Assembly: GCF_030812215.1 (NCBI RefSeq) | Contig: NZ_JAUSSG010000014.1 | Coordinates: forward strand, 59,248 to 123,247 | Direction of reading: 5' to 3' | From: Variovorax boronicumulans | GTDB taxonomy: Bacteria > Pseudomonadota > Gammaproteobacteria > Burkholderiales > Burkholderiaceae_C | Length of the DNA stretch: 64,000 bases | Shown here: piece by piece, positions 9,436-20,641 of the stretch | Position numbering within the stretch: the first letter of the stretch is position 1 | How the letters are laid out: the number at the start of each line of letters is the position of its first letter | Notes under the pieces: model-generated | Database searches by the model: none | What the model saw: only the letters and a program-made list of their open reading frames with translations | What the model was told of the DNA's origin: nothing | Position numbers and translations under genes: made by a program

Positions 9436-10237
9436 CGCCACCCGCGCCGCTTTCGCGGTTCCCATCTCTACCTCGCAGTTCTCCTGCGTGGGCGAGCGCT
9501 CCGGCAACCAGGACGCCATCGGTTACCACCTCGATGAGCACAACGCGTGCTTCGTCGTGAGCGACGGTGTCGGCGGCAACGCGGGCGGCGAGATGGCCGC
9601 GCGCATCGCGGTGGACACCGCGCTCAATACTTTCGTCGGCCATCCTTCTGTCGCGGCGGACGACATCCGCCAAGCGGTGAAGGCGGCCAACGACGCCATC
9701 CTCGCGAAGCAGCGCGAACTCGCCGACCAAAGCCGCATGAGCGCGACCATCGTTTCGCTGTTCGTGAACCGCGCAAGCGGCCAGGCCTGCTGGGCCCACG
9801 TGGGCGACAGCCGCCTCTACTGGTTCCGCCGCGGCGCGCTGATGCAGCGCACCGAAGACCACAGCCTGTCGGAGCGCTCGGGCGAAGCCGCGATCGGCAG
9901 CGGCACCAACGGCGGCGAGCGCCTGGTCAAGACCAACCTGCTGTACCGCGCGCTCGGTGCGCGCGCAACGGCCGAGACCACGGTGTCGACATCGCAGCAA
10001 CTGGCCGATGGCGATGCATTCCTGCTGTGTACCGACGGGCTCTGGCAATTGATCTCGCAGCAGGTGATGGAGCGTTCGCTGCAGCTGGCCGACAGCGCCG
10101 AGGAATGGCTCGCACTGCTGCGGCGCGCGGCCGAAGCGAAGGCCGACAAGTCGCGCGACAACTACTCGGCGCTGGCGGTGTGGGTGGGGTTTCCGCAGCA
10201 GGTGACGCTGGCGGGGACGACCCGATCCGCATCGTGA
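9428..10237 (+). CDS. pppA: PP2C-family serine/threonine phosphatase (PppA/TagG-like)
   Basis: This is a predicted metal-dependent PP2C phosphatase that removes the phosphate placed on T6SS proteins by PpkA, opposing activation. The PP2C motifs are in order: RSGNQDAIGY near residue 22, VVSDGVGGNAGGEMAA near 44, WAHVGDSRLYWF near 123, LLCTDGLWQLI near 200, and DNYSALAVWV near the C-terminus. Metal-binding aspartates are therefore all present. No membrane segment is seen. It starts with GTG at 9428, inside the tagH 3' end (8-base overlap), so translation is probably coupled. It converges on the DUF4150 gene with only 21 bases between the two stops and no obvious terminator. Confidence 0.92.
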   Translation: MLDATRAAFAVPISTSQFSCVGERSGNQDAIGYHLDEHNACFVVSDGVGGNAGGEMAARIAVDTALNTFVGHPSVAADDIRQAVKAANDAILAKQRELADQSRMSATIVSLFVNRASGQACWAHVGDSRLYWFRRGALMQRTEDHSLSERSGEAAIGSGTNGGERLVKTNLLYRALGARATAETTVSTSQQLADGDAFLLCTDGLWQLISQQVMERSLQLADSAEEWLALLRRAAEAKADKSRDNYSALAVWVGFPQQVTLAGTTRSAS

Positions 10238-10258
10238 CGCCGCCGCCCGCGTCGCACT

Positions 10259-10642
10259 TCAGAACTTGAAGTTGAAAAACTTGAAGTGAATGCCGGGTAT
10301 GCATTCAAACCCAACGATGTTCATGCGGTTCTGAATCGCAAGACTGGTCAATCGCGTGGCCGGGCCGCCCCGCAACAACAAGGTGAAGGAACCCGTGATG
10401 TGCCGTTGCATCTGCATGAACACTTGCGAGATGACGCCGCCAAGAACCCCGGGCTGATCGAGCAGCGTGATGGGCGTCTTGGCAAAGAGGTTGTGCATCG
10501 GCCCCCCGAACAGCAGGATGTGCCAGCATGCCGGAATGGTCATGGGACGCAGGCCAAGGTTGAAGAACGGGAATGGGAACGGCATCTTGCAGACGTCCGG
10601 AAACGCCAGTGCGCCGCCCATCCATTGGTGTGTCGCCAGCAT
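10259..10642 (-). CDS. DUF4150 PAAR-like protein, module 1
   Basis: DUF4150 proteins are PAAR-like spike tips that sit on VgrG trimers. The 127 residues contain the family pattern: ALAFPDVCKMPFPFPFFN near the start, then GGPMHNLFAKTPIT and a small Gly-rich core (GVLGGVISQ). It ends at residue 127 with no C-terminal toxin extension, and it is the last gene of the leftward operon. Start ATG at 10642 has an AAGGAG 8 bases upstream. It is paralogous to the gene at 36782-37168, which has the same position in the second module. Confidence 0.88.
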   Translation of the reverse strand: MLATHQWMGGALAFPDVCKMPFPFPFFNLGLRPMTIPACWHILLFGGPMHNLFAKTPITLLDQPGVLGGVISQVFMQMQRHITGSFTLLLRGGPATRLTSLAIQNRMNIVGFECIPGIHFKFFNFKF

Positions 10643-10697
10643 TGTGTTTTCTCCTTGAGGTTGTTGTGGGGTGATGGTGGGGAGGGACGCGCCTGTT

Positions 10698-11360
10698 TCA
10701 GCCCATGTGAATCTGTCCGGCGTCGACCTTCATCAGTTCCTTGCCCGTGATCACCACGTGCTTGCCGTGGACGATGGCCGTCTCCTGGGCACGCAGGTCA
10801 AGGTGGCCAACGCGCACTTGGTCGACGCCGTCGACAAAGCGCAGCGCGTTGCGCGCGATCTGCATCACGCGCTCAGCCACCGACTCGAACACCTGGCCGA
10901 CCAGGCGCATCCGGCCAACCGTGGCATCGAGTGCCTGCCCGGTGTAGCGCATCTCGCGCACGTCGCACTGCGCCTGTTGCGCCTCGAGCGCCCATTGCGC
11001 ACCCTGCATCGCCAGCGTCGCCGCGCTGTGAAGGCGAATGTCTGCGGCGCTTTCGATCGAGATGGCCCCCGCAGGCGCCGCCAGACGCAGATCGCCGGGG
11101 GCCTCTATACGGCTCACCGACGCATCGGCCTGCTCGATGACGGCAAGAAGGTAGACCCGCCGGGGGTCCGGCCCCGACAGCAACACGGTGTCGCCTGGCT
11201 GCGGCTGGAGCAGGCAGCTGGCGGCACGGCGGCAGTGCCAGGTGGCACCGTCTTCGGTGTGTACCTCGAACAGCCCGTCGGCATCGACGGACACCAGCTG
11301 GCCCAGGTGCTGGACCGGCCCGGACACGTCGACCGGTGTGCGCAGTGGAACGACTGTCAT
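10698..11360 (-). CDS. DUF3540 protein, module 1
   Basis: This is a 220-residue protein of the DUF3540 type found with DUF2169 and DUF4150 genes in T6SS clusters. The N-terminal half is a small beta domain with WHCRRAASCLLQPQPGDTVL. The second half has repeated beta-like segments (LRLAAPAGAISIESAADIRL) and ends in MKVDAGQIHMG. This resembles the needle/beta-helix part of VgrG, so it may extend or cap the spike; that is inference. The ATG at 11360 is preceded by AAGGAG. The region upstream of this ATG in the same frame is open but overlaps the pentapeptide gene and is not used. The paralogue is at 36047-36760. Confidence 0.85.
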   Translation of the reverse strand: MTVVPLRTPVDVSGPVQHLGQLVSVDADGLFEVHTEDGATWHCRRAASCLLQPQPGDTVLLSGPDPRRVYLLAVIEQADASVSRIEAPGDLRLAAPAGAISIESAADIRLHSAATLAMQGAQWALEAQQAQCDVREMRYTGQALDATVGRMRLVGQVFESVAERVMQIARNALRFVDGVDQVRVGHLDLRAQETAIVHGKHVVITGKELMKVDAGQIHMG

Positions 11361-11422
11361 GATGAATCTCCTTGTCTGATCTGCGGGAAGACCTGCGATG
11401 CGGCGGGTTGCTGCATTCGCCG

Positions 11423-12472
11423 TTACTGAACCTTGGACCACGTCTGCGCCTTGTGCAGTTCGGGGTCGCTCTCGATAAGGCCCTTGCGCCTCGAAAACCG
11501 AGCACCGTCCTCCACCGTGCGATGCACGCGCGTGCGCAGGAACTGCGCGTCGCGCAGGTCGGCATCGACGAGCTCGGCATAGGAGAAGTCGGCATCGTGC
11601 AGGCTGGCCCCCCGGAAGCTGGCCCCCTTGCAACGCGCCCGATGGAAAACACTCTCGTGGATGTGGGCCTCGCCGAGGTCTGCGCCTTCGAGCAGGGCCT
11701 CCACCCAGATGGCGCGATCGAAGCGTCCGCGCTGCAGGTTGGCGCCGCGCAGGTCGGCCGCCGGGAACAGCGCGTTGGGCGCATCCGCGTGCGCAAAGTT
11801 GGCCTGTCGCAGCGAGGCGCCTTTGAAGATGCACTGCACCAGCGCGGCGTTGCCGAAATCGACGTGGTCCATCCGGCTGTCGGTGAACACGCAGCGCAAG
11901 AACCGCTGCGCGGGAAAGCGCTGCTTCGTCAGGTCGCACTCGATGAACAGCGTGGTGTCGAAGCTCGCGCCCGTGAACACCGCCGTGGTCAGGTCCTGCC
12001 GATGAAAGGTGACCGAGTGCAGCGCGCAACCCGAGAAGTCGATCCCCTCCAGAGCACATTCCGCGAAGGAGACCTGCTTGAAGTGGTCCGACCGCAGGCG
12101 GCTTTGCGTCAGCTCGCAGCGAAAGAACAGCGCGCGCTCGACATGGACCTCCAGGAAACTCGCCTGCGGCAGCACCGAGTCCGAGAAGTTGGTGCCTTCG
12201 CACCGCGCACCGTCCAGCGTTGCCTGCGGCAGCCGGCAGCTGAAGAACTGCACGTTGTCGAGCGTGCTGCGCGAGAGGTCGCAGCCGTCCAGGCGGCATC
12301 GCGTCAGCACGCTGCCCTCCAGGTTGGCGCCGGCGAAGCGGGCACCGCTGAAGTCGATGTGGTCGAGCATCGCCCCGGACAGGTCCAGACCACTCATGTC
12401 CCACCCCCGGCAGTCGGCGGTGCGGACCTGAATGCCATGGCGGATGTGGTCGAGCAGTTCATCGCGGGTCAT
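11423..12472 (-). CDS. Pentapeptide-repeat protein, module 1
   Basis: This 349-residue protein is made almost wholly of pentapeptide repeats (A(D/N)LXX type): MSGLDLSGAMLDHIDFSGAR, ANLEGSVLTRCRLDGCDLSR and so on. It should fold into a right-handed quadrilateral beta-helix. Start ATG at 12472 overlaps the stop of the DUF2169 gene (ATGA), and it begins MTRDEL exactly as its paralogue at 34920-36050 does. No signal peptide or membrane segment is seen. Its role is unknown. Pentapeptide helices can mimic DNA or act as scaffolds; here it could be cargo, a chaperone or an adaptor for loading the spike. Confidence 0.85.
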   Translation of the reverse strand: MTRDELLDHIRHGIQVRTADCRGWDMSGLDLSGAMLDHIDFSGARFAGANLEGSVLTRCRLDGCDLSRSTLDNVQFFSCRLPQATLDGARCEGTNFSDSVLPQASFLEVHVERALFFRCELTQSRLRSDHFKQVSFAECALEGIDFSGCALHSVTFHRQDLTTAVFTGASFDTTLFIECDLTKQRFPAQRFLRCVFTDSRMDHVDFGNAALVQCIFKGASLRQANFAHADAPNALFPAADLRGANLQRGRFDRAIWVEALLEGADLGEAHIHESVFHRARCKGASFRGASLHDADFSYAELVDADLRDAQFLRTRVHRTVEDGARFSRRKGLIESDPELHKAQTWSKVQ

Positions 12473-15021
12473 GCGGTCGGCGCCTCGGGTCGACGCGCCG
12501 GCCACACCTTGGCATGCTTGGTGTAGGTGCCGTCCATGCGCGTGGCGGGATCGAACAGCACCTGCGACACGTCGGCGCGGAACAGGTTGGCGCGCGTCAG
12601 GTCGGCACCACGCAAATCGGCCTTGGCGAGGTTCGCGTCGATCAGGTTGGCCTCGCGCAACGACGCCCCGGAAAAACTGGTGCGGATGAACAGGCTGTCG
12701 CCGCCCACCATGCGGTCCAGCCGCGCGTGGCTCAGGTCGCACTCGGACAGGTCGCTGTTGTCGATGCGCGCATCGCTCAGGTCGGCCTGCATCATCGGCG
12801 TGGTCCGCAGGCCGCACTCCTTGAGCAAGGCCGACCTGAAGCAGGCCTGCACGAGCGTGCAACCGTGTGCGAAGCCGCTGCCTTCGAGGTGCGCATTCGT
12901 GAAATCGACGCCGCTCGAACAATCGGCGGTGACGAAGCCGCAGCGCTCCAGGCGTGCGCCCACGAAAGACACGTTCTGCAGCCGACATTCGACCCAGGTC
13001 ACCTGGTCGAAGGTCGCGTCGTCGAAGCGCAGGTCTTCCAGCTTGAGGCGCAGCACGACCATCTGCTGCCAGTGCGAGCGGCTGAGGTCGCAGCGCCGCA
13101 GCGTCGCCTCACCGAGTTGCGCGAGCTCGAAGCGCGTGCCCACCATGCGGCAACCGTCGAAGCGCGTCTGGGTGCAGCTGGCTTCGCGCAGTTCGGCCTC
13201 GTCGAAGACGGTCTGCTCGCAGCGGGCACTGCCCAGGTTGGTCTTGACGAGCTTCGCCCGCACCATCGAGGCCTGGCTCAGGTCCGCCCGCACGAGCACG
13301 GCTTGCGAGAAATCGCAGTCGTCGAGCTGCGCGCCACGCAGGTTCGTGTCTTGCAGCACAGCCTCCACAAAGCGTGCGCCGCGCAGGTCCATGCCGGACA
13401 GGTCGACGCCGGTGAGATTGAGCCGTGAGAAGTCGCGCTGCGACGGGTCGACGGCTTCGAGCCGCCGGCGCCACTTGGCGGAACGGAAGGAGGACGCAGG
13501 CGGCCGAGGACTCGACAGGTGGGCCGAATGCAGGGCGGCCTGCTGGCGCATCGCCGACGCGGTATCGGCCGGCGGCGGCACGGGCAGCACAAGTGGATCG
13601 TCCTGCGCGTCGTCCGCATCTTCTGGGTCTTCTTTTGTGGGGGACGGCTCGACGCCCAGCGCATCGAGGGAGAGCACACCGGCGCCCATCTGGGTGGCGA
13701 ACGCCTCCATCTGAGCCCTGGCGTCGCGGCCTTTCGCCTCCATCCGGTCCAGATGCTCGGCCAGGTCATCGATGTGCGGCATCGCTTCCGGCGGCGCCAG
13801 CGCGGGCAGGTGCGCCTCCGGGTCCAGGCCGCGCGCACGCAGTTCCTCGCGCCGTTGTTCGTGGTCGCGCTGTTGCCCCGCACGCAGGTTGCGCACGATC
13901 GGTTCGTTGGGCGTCGCCGGAAAGGTGTCGGCCCAGTCGCTCAGTACTTCTTGGGGCGCCAGGTCCTTATCGCGCATCGCGTGCAGGCTGCCACGTTCGG
14001 GCTGCGAGCGCAGCTTGAGCACCGACTCGTAGTGCGCCAGGGTGCGTGGCGTGTCGTCCATGCGCTCCAGCGCTGCCATGCCCAATGGCACGTCGGCTGC
14101 ATCGTCCTGCGTGACCGGGAACGCGCCATGCCAGATGAGCACCATCCGTTCGAGATGCGGAAAGAACCAGACCGTGCTCAGGCGCAGCGGTACCTCGCGC
14201 AATTCGGGGCCGCTCGGCGTGTGCTGCACGAAGCAACGGGCCTGCCAGCGCGGCAACTGGCCGCGCAGCACCGGAATGTCCGGATGCATGTTCCAGAGTT
14301 CGTAGGCCGCGCCGGTCGGCACTTCCTGCAGCCCTTCCCAGCGCTGGTCGGCGGACGCCGCATTGAAATGGCGCCAGTCGGCGTCCTTGGCGAGACCCGG
14401 GTAGTCGTTCTCGAGCCACGCCTGGCCGTACTGCGTGCCCATCAGCGACGCGCGCTGTGGCCAGTCGGGCGGGATCGCGCCGAAGCCCGCGGGCGGCACG
14501 GCCTGCCTCGGCGACGCGGGTTGCCGGCCCGGCGTTTCGATGTGTGCGAGCCGCGTGGCGCGCACGCCGTTGACCAGCTCCTCGACCGTGCCCATGCCCA
14601 GGGGGTTTTCCGGCACGCCGGGGCCGCCGTAGGCGTGCTGCCAATCGAGCGGCATCTTCTCGAAGGGCTGCGGCGGCGTGGCCCGGCGGTCGAGCCAGTA
14701 GCGGTCGCCGTGGACCGTGAGGGTTTTCTGCAGCCCGGCGATCTGCAGCTTCACCGCGCAGCTGGTCTTGTCCTGCTGGTAGCTCGTGTACGCGTAGCCG
14801 CTGACCAGCACCTCGGGCACCAGCTTCGGCACGCCGAGGTCGAGCACTGCGCCGGGGCCGATGAGTTCGGCCGTGCTTTTCCACAGCTCCTGCTCCAGCA
14901 CCAGGTGCGGGTTGTCGCCCAGGGTGCTCATGGCCATCACCGCGACCCCGAGGTGGTCGCTGCGCTGCCAGCGGTACGGATGCGTGAGCATGCTCAGGTG
15001 GATCGGCTTCACGGTCCTCAA
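12469..15021 (-). CDS. DUF2169 domain plus pentapeptide-repeat fusion, module 1
   Basis: The N-terminal about 330 residues are a DUF2169 domain, a family used as an adaptor or chaperone for T6SS effectors. It contains FEKMPLDWQHAYGGPG and a conserved WNMHPDIPVLRG. A charged linker at about 335-500 follows, then about 320 residues of pentapeptide repeats (LNLTGVDLSGMDLRGARFVE). TTG at 15021 overlaps the upstream stop (TTGA); a GTG at 15012 is an alternative. The reading TVKPIHLS is shared in form with the paralogue at 32266-34923 (TVKPLRLS). The stop overlaps the next pentapeptide gene. The most likely job is to load cargo onto VgrG1/DUF4150; this is inferred from context. Confidence 0.86.
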   Translation of the reverse strand: MRTVKPIHLSMLTHPYRWQRSDHLGVAVMAMSTLGDNPHLVLEQELWKSTAELIGPGAVLDLGVPKLVPEVLVSGYAYTSYQQDKTSCAVKLQIAGLQKTLTVHGDRYWLDRRATPPQPFEKMPLDWQHAYGGPGVPENPLGMGTVEELVNGVRATRLAHIETPGRQPASPRQAVPPAGFGAIPPDWPQRASLMGTQYGQAWLENDYPGLAKDADWRHFNAASADQRWEGLQEVPTGAAYELWNMHPDIPVLRGQLPRWQARCFVQHTPSGPELREVPLRLSTVWFFPHLERMVLIWHGAFPVTQDDAADVPLGMAALERMDDTPRTLAHYESVLKLRSQPERGSLHAMRDKDLAPQEVLSDWADTFPATPNEPIVRNLRAGQQRDHEQRREELRARGLDPEAHLPALAPPEAMPHIDDLAEHLDRMEAKGRDARAQMEAFATQMGAGVLSLDALGVEPSPTKEDPEDADDAQDDPLVLPVPPPADTASAMRQQAALHSAHLSSPRPPASSFRSAKWRRRLEAVDPSQRDFSRLNLTGVDLSGMDLRGARFVEAVLQDTNLRGAQLDDCDFSQAVLVRADLSQASMVRAKLVKTNLGSARCEQTVFDEAELREASCTQTRFDGCRMVGTRFELAQLGEATLRRCDLSRSHWQQMVVLRLKLEDLRFDDATFDQVTWVECRLQNVSFVGARLERCGFVTADCSSGVDFTNAHLEGSGFAHGCTLVQACFRSALLKECGLRTTPMMQADLSDARIDNSDLSECDLSHARLDRMVGGDSLFIRTSFSGASLREANLIDANLAKADLRGADLTRANLFRADVSQVLFDPATRMDGTYTKHAKVWPARRPEAPTA

Positions 15022-15485
15022 ACGGCGGCTCCTTTGTCGACGAACGGATCGGGCTGGCTGACCCAGACGACCGGCTTGCCGCCGCTACTGCCTCGATGCA
15101 GAAGCACCTCGCGGCCGCGCGCATAGCCCGCCATGTCGATCAGGTCGACGGCCTGCTCGACCTTCAACTGGCGCCTCGTTCCGTCCGCCTCGACGAATTC
15201 GACCGTGAGCCAGATCAGGTACTGGTTCAGGACCATCGTGTTGTTCGATCGTGCGTCCAGCACACGCGCCGGCAGCGTTTCATGGACCACAGGCTTGCGT
15301 CGCTTCGAGACGACGAGAAGATAGCTCAGGAGAATGGACGATACGACGATGACACCCAGCGCTGCCGCAAAAACGGCATACGCCGTCGGGGAGGGTTGAT
15401 CGACACCCGCAAAGAACAGCCCGCCCACGAGCAGCATCGCCATCGACACCCCGCTCACCCACCAGACAACGTGGCGACTGTTCAT
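15018..15485 (-). CDS. Small membrane protein between vgrG1 and the DUF2169 gene
   Basis: I do not recognise a named family. The protein is about 155 residues. Two hydrophobic segments lie in the N-terminal half (WWVSGVSMAMLLVGGLFFAG, and VFAAALGVIVVSSILLSYLL at about 40-60). A predicted soluble beta-rich C-terminus follows (VEFVEADGTRRQLKVEQAV ... VVWVSQPDP), somewhat like DUF3592 proteins. The ATG at 15485 shares one base with the vgrG1 stop (TGATG); GTG at 15488 is possible. It occupies the same slot as the membrane protein at 31822-32259 in module 2. That position and its membrane topology make an immunity or anchoring role possible, but this is untested. Confidence 0.75.
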   Translation of the reverse strand: MNSRHVVWWVSGVSMAMLLVGGLFFAGVDQPSPTAYAVFAAALGVIVVSSILLSYLLVVSKRRKPVVHETLPARVLDARSNNTMVLNQYLIWLTVEFVEADGTRRQLKVEQAVDLIDMAGYARGREVLLHRGSSGGKPVVWVSQPDPFVDKGAAV

Positions 15486-17872
15486 CACCAGTACATGTGA
15501 AGCGCAGACGTGTTGTTGCGGCAGATGGCGAGACTGCAGGCAATGGAGTCCAACGCGATATTGAGACCCGACACGTTCATCTTGGCCGTCTTCATGTCGA
15601 AGAGCATCTGCCCGATGTTCAACGCAAATATCTGCGTGAACGTGTAGTTGTTCTTCGCCCAGACGGTCAGGCTGCTGGTCGCATCCGTTCGGATGTCGGG
15701 TGCCTTCGACTCGATGCGGCCGTCCGACTTGGTGACGGTTTCATCTTTGGAATGCGACCGTATATAGCCGCCAGCCTCGGTGGTCACGCCAGTGCGGTAC
15801 TTCACCTCGTTCTGATTGGAGCTGTGGGTGATCTTGTCGGCTTCGACCAGCCAGTTCTTGCCCGGCGCCCTGAAAGTGATGTCACCCTTGGTGTCCACGG
15901 TGTAAGTGCTACCAATGTCTGCCTGGTAATAAGAGCCCGTGACGATGCTGCGATAGGTATCGCTGGTCTCGGACAAATACTCGGAAGCCTTCGTGTGTTT
16001 GCTCTTCAGTTCCTCGAAGGTGTGCTGTGTGACATTCAGGTACCTCGTGCCCGTGACCTGCTCCCAGGAGAAAGGCTTGATGTATCGCTTCTCGCCGTCG
16101 TCCACCGTGTCCGTACGTTGCCCCGTCACGTGGATGATCTGTTCTCCATCCACATAGACGTCCTGAGTGCCGCCGTTGACCTTGATGAACTGGTCGCCCC
16201 CGTTGACGGTGATCTTCTGCGGACCGCCCTCGTTGACCGTCAGCGTGTGCGGCCCGTTGATGGTCTCGTCCAGCGAGGTGTCGCCGGTGTAGGTATCGGC
16301 GCCTTTGATGAAAGTGGTGCGTTCGCCGTCCACCGTATGCAGCTCGTTGTTCTCGACCTCCAGCGTGAAGTCCTTCTGCGCATGGATCTTGATCGACTCG
16401 CACCCCGGGTCGTCGTCGATGACGAAGTGGTTGGCCAGCTCGCCGTCGCCCTTGATGGTGCGGCTGATGAAGCCGCTGACCGTCGCCTTGGCCGGCAGCT
16501 CGAGCGGCGGCATCTGGTCGGCGTTGTAGACGCGACCGATGATGATCGGCCGGTCGGGGCAACCGGCGATGAAATCCACGATGACCTCCTGCCCCACGCG
16601 CGGATGGTTCACGGCGCCGAAGTTGGAGCCCGCCCACGCGCTCGACACGCGCACCCAGCACGAGCTGTCTTCGTTGCGCTGCCCGTAGCGGTCCCATCGG
16701 AACTGCACTTTCACGCGTCCGTACTTGTCGATCCAGATGTCTTCGCCAGGGGGGCCGACAACCGTGGCGGTCTGCGGCCCGTGCGTGGTCGGCATCCGCG
16801 TGACGCGCGGTGCACGGAACGGGAACGACGTGGGCTGCACGCCGAAATTGAAGCTGTACAGGCCTTGCGCCGCACCGGTTGCGTAGCCGCCTTCGCGCAG
16901 GTTGTAGGTGACCGAGACGATCAGGTATTCCTTGTTGTCCTCGTCGCGCGGCGCGTTCTGCATCCTGAAGCAGTAGCCGGGGGCCATGCCGCGCACATTG
17001 CAGTGGCCCGTGTCGACTTCAGCCTGCGCCTGCGCCTCCTCCAGGCGGATGCGCGCGTAATGCTCGCCCTGCCCGGCATCGCTGTAGCCGCCGAGCCACT
17101 CGTACATCTCGTACTGGCCGTGGTCGTTGCCCCGAGGCTGGCTGCGGGTGTTGAGCAGGTCGGCCTTGGGCTTCTTGAAGTCGAAGTCGTCCACCACGAA
17201 GGTGCCCGGGCGAATCTCTTCCGTCACCTCCCACTGGTCGATCACTTCACGGCCCTGCTCCCCTCCCCGATCGGTGGCAAGGTAGCCGATGCGCGGATAA
17301 CCGGGCAGCGTCTCGTGCGCACCCATGTCGTCGGCGAGCACCAGGATGTGCTGCTTCTTCTCGTGCTTGAAGTAGTAGTAGATGCCTTCGTGCTCCATGA
17401 GCCGGCTCACGAATGCGAAGTCCGTCTCCTGGTATTGCACGGAGTAGTCGCGCTGACGGTAAGTGGCGCTGAGCTTCTTCTCGAAAGCGAATCCGTACTC
17501 GCCCAAGACCTCGTCCAGGATGTCGACGACCGATTTGTTCTGGAAGATCTTGCAGTCGCTGGTACGCGTGAGATACCAGAGCCATGGCTGCACGAGCGCA
17601 CGGTACACCACGTAGCGCGAGGAACTCTCCTCGCGGCCGATCATGGTGAAGCGTGTGATCTGGCCGTTGAGGTAGCGCGGCGTGCCGTTGAGGGTGACGA
17701 TCTCCAGCGTGAGCGGTTTGCCGAGCACGGCCTTCATGTCGACCGAGGTGTTCGGGCTGAGCAGGTCGACCTCGAACTCGAACAGCTGCGAGAGCCCTTC
17801 GTTGCCGTGCATCGAGCGAAACAGCAGCTGGTCCTCTCCAAGCGGTGTGTGGGCTTTGACGACTCTGTCCAT
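15485..17872 (-). CDS. vgrG: VgrG spike protein 1 (TssI)
   Basis: VgrG forms the trimeric spike at the tip of the Hcp tube. It has 795 residues. The gp27-like part covers residues 1 to about 380 (LLFRSMHGNEGLSQLFEFEV; LVQPWLWYLTRTSDCKIFQN; DFAFVSRLMEHEG). The gp5 OB-fold is at about 385-490 (GRVKVQFRWDRYG; HPRVGQEVIVDFIAG). A long beta-helical needle follows. The C-terminal about 250 residues go beyond the core and contain no toxin motif I know. They include a Thr/Ser-rich stretch and end FALNIGQMLFDMKTAKMNVS. ATG at 17872 follows AAAGGGAG. It lies 24 bases after clpV, in the structural operon, and heads the first cargo module. Confidence 0.95.
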   Translation of the reverse strand: MDRVVKAHTPLGEDQLLFRSMHGNEGLSQLFEFEVDLLSPNTSVDMKAVLGKPLTLEIVTLNGTPRYLNGQITRFTMIGREESSSRYVVYRALVQPWLWYLTRTSDCKIFQNKSVVDILDEVLGEYGFAFEKKLSATYRQRDYSVQYQETDFAFVSRLMEHEGIYYYFKHEKKQHILVLADDMGAHETLPGYPRIGYLATDRGGEQGREVIDQWEVTEEIRPGTFVVDDFDFKKPKADLLNTRSQPRGNDHGQYEMYEWLGGYSDAGQGEHYARIRLEEAQAQAEVDTGHCNVRGMAPGYCFRMQNAPRDEDNKEYLIVSVTYNLREGGYATGAAQGLYSFNFGVQPTSFPFRAPRVTRMPTTHGPQTATVVGPPGEDIWIDKYGRVKVQFRWDRYGQRNEDSSCWVRVSSAWAGSNFGAVNHPRVGQEVIVDFIAGCPDRPIIIGRVYNADQMPPLELPAKATVSGFISRTIKGDGELANHFVIDDDPGCESIKIHAQKDFTLEVENNELHTVDGERTTFIKGADTYTGDTSLDETINGPHTLTVNEGGPQKITVNGGDQFIKVNGGTQDVYVDGEQIIHVTGQRTDTVDDGEKRYIKPFSWEQVTGTRYLNVTQHTFEELKSKHTKASEYLSETSDTYRSIVTGSYYQADIGSTYTVDTKGDITFRAPGKNWLVEADKITHSSNQNEVKYRTGVTTEAGGYIRSHSKDETVTKSDGRIESKAPDIRTDATSSLTVWAKNNYTFTQIFALNIGQMLFDMKTAKMNVSGLNIALDSIACSLAICRNNTSALHMYW

Positions 17873-17896
17873 GGCGCGCTCCCTTTCCTTCTTCGG

Positions 17897-20637
<2,741 letters not shown>

Positions 20638-20641
<4 letters not shown>

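Noticed and set aside
10698..12404. Extended DUF3540 reading of 568 codons
   Set aside because: The upstream part overlaps the pentapeptide gene. The ATG at 11360 has a good ribosome site and begins the conserved protein.
12469..15021. DNA-level tandem repeats in the pentapeptide genes
   Set aside because: The periodicity is in the protein (five-residue). The nucleotide units are too diverged to count as DNA repeats.
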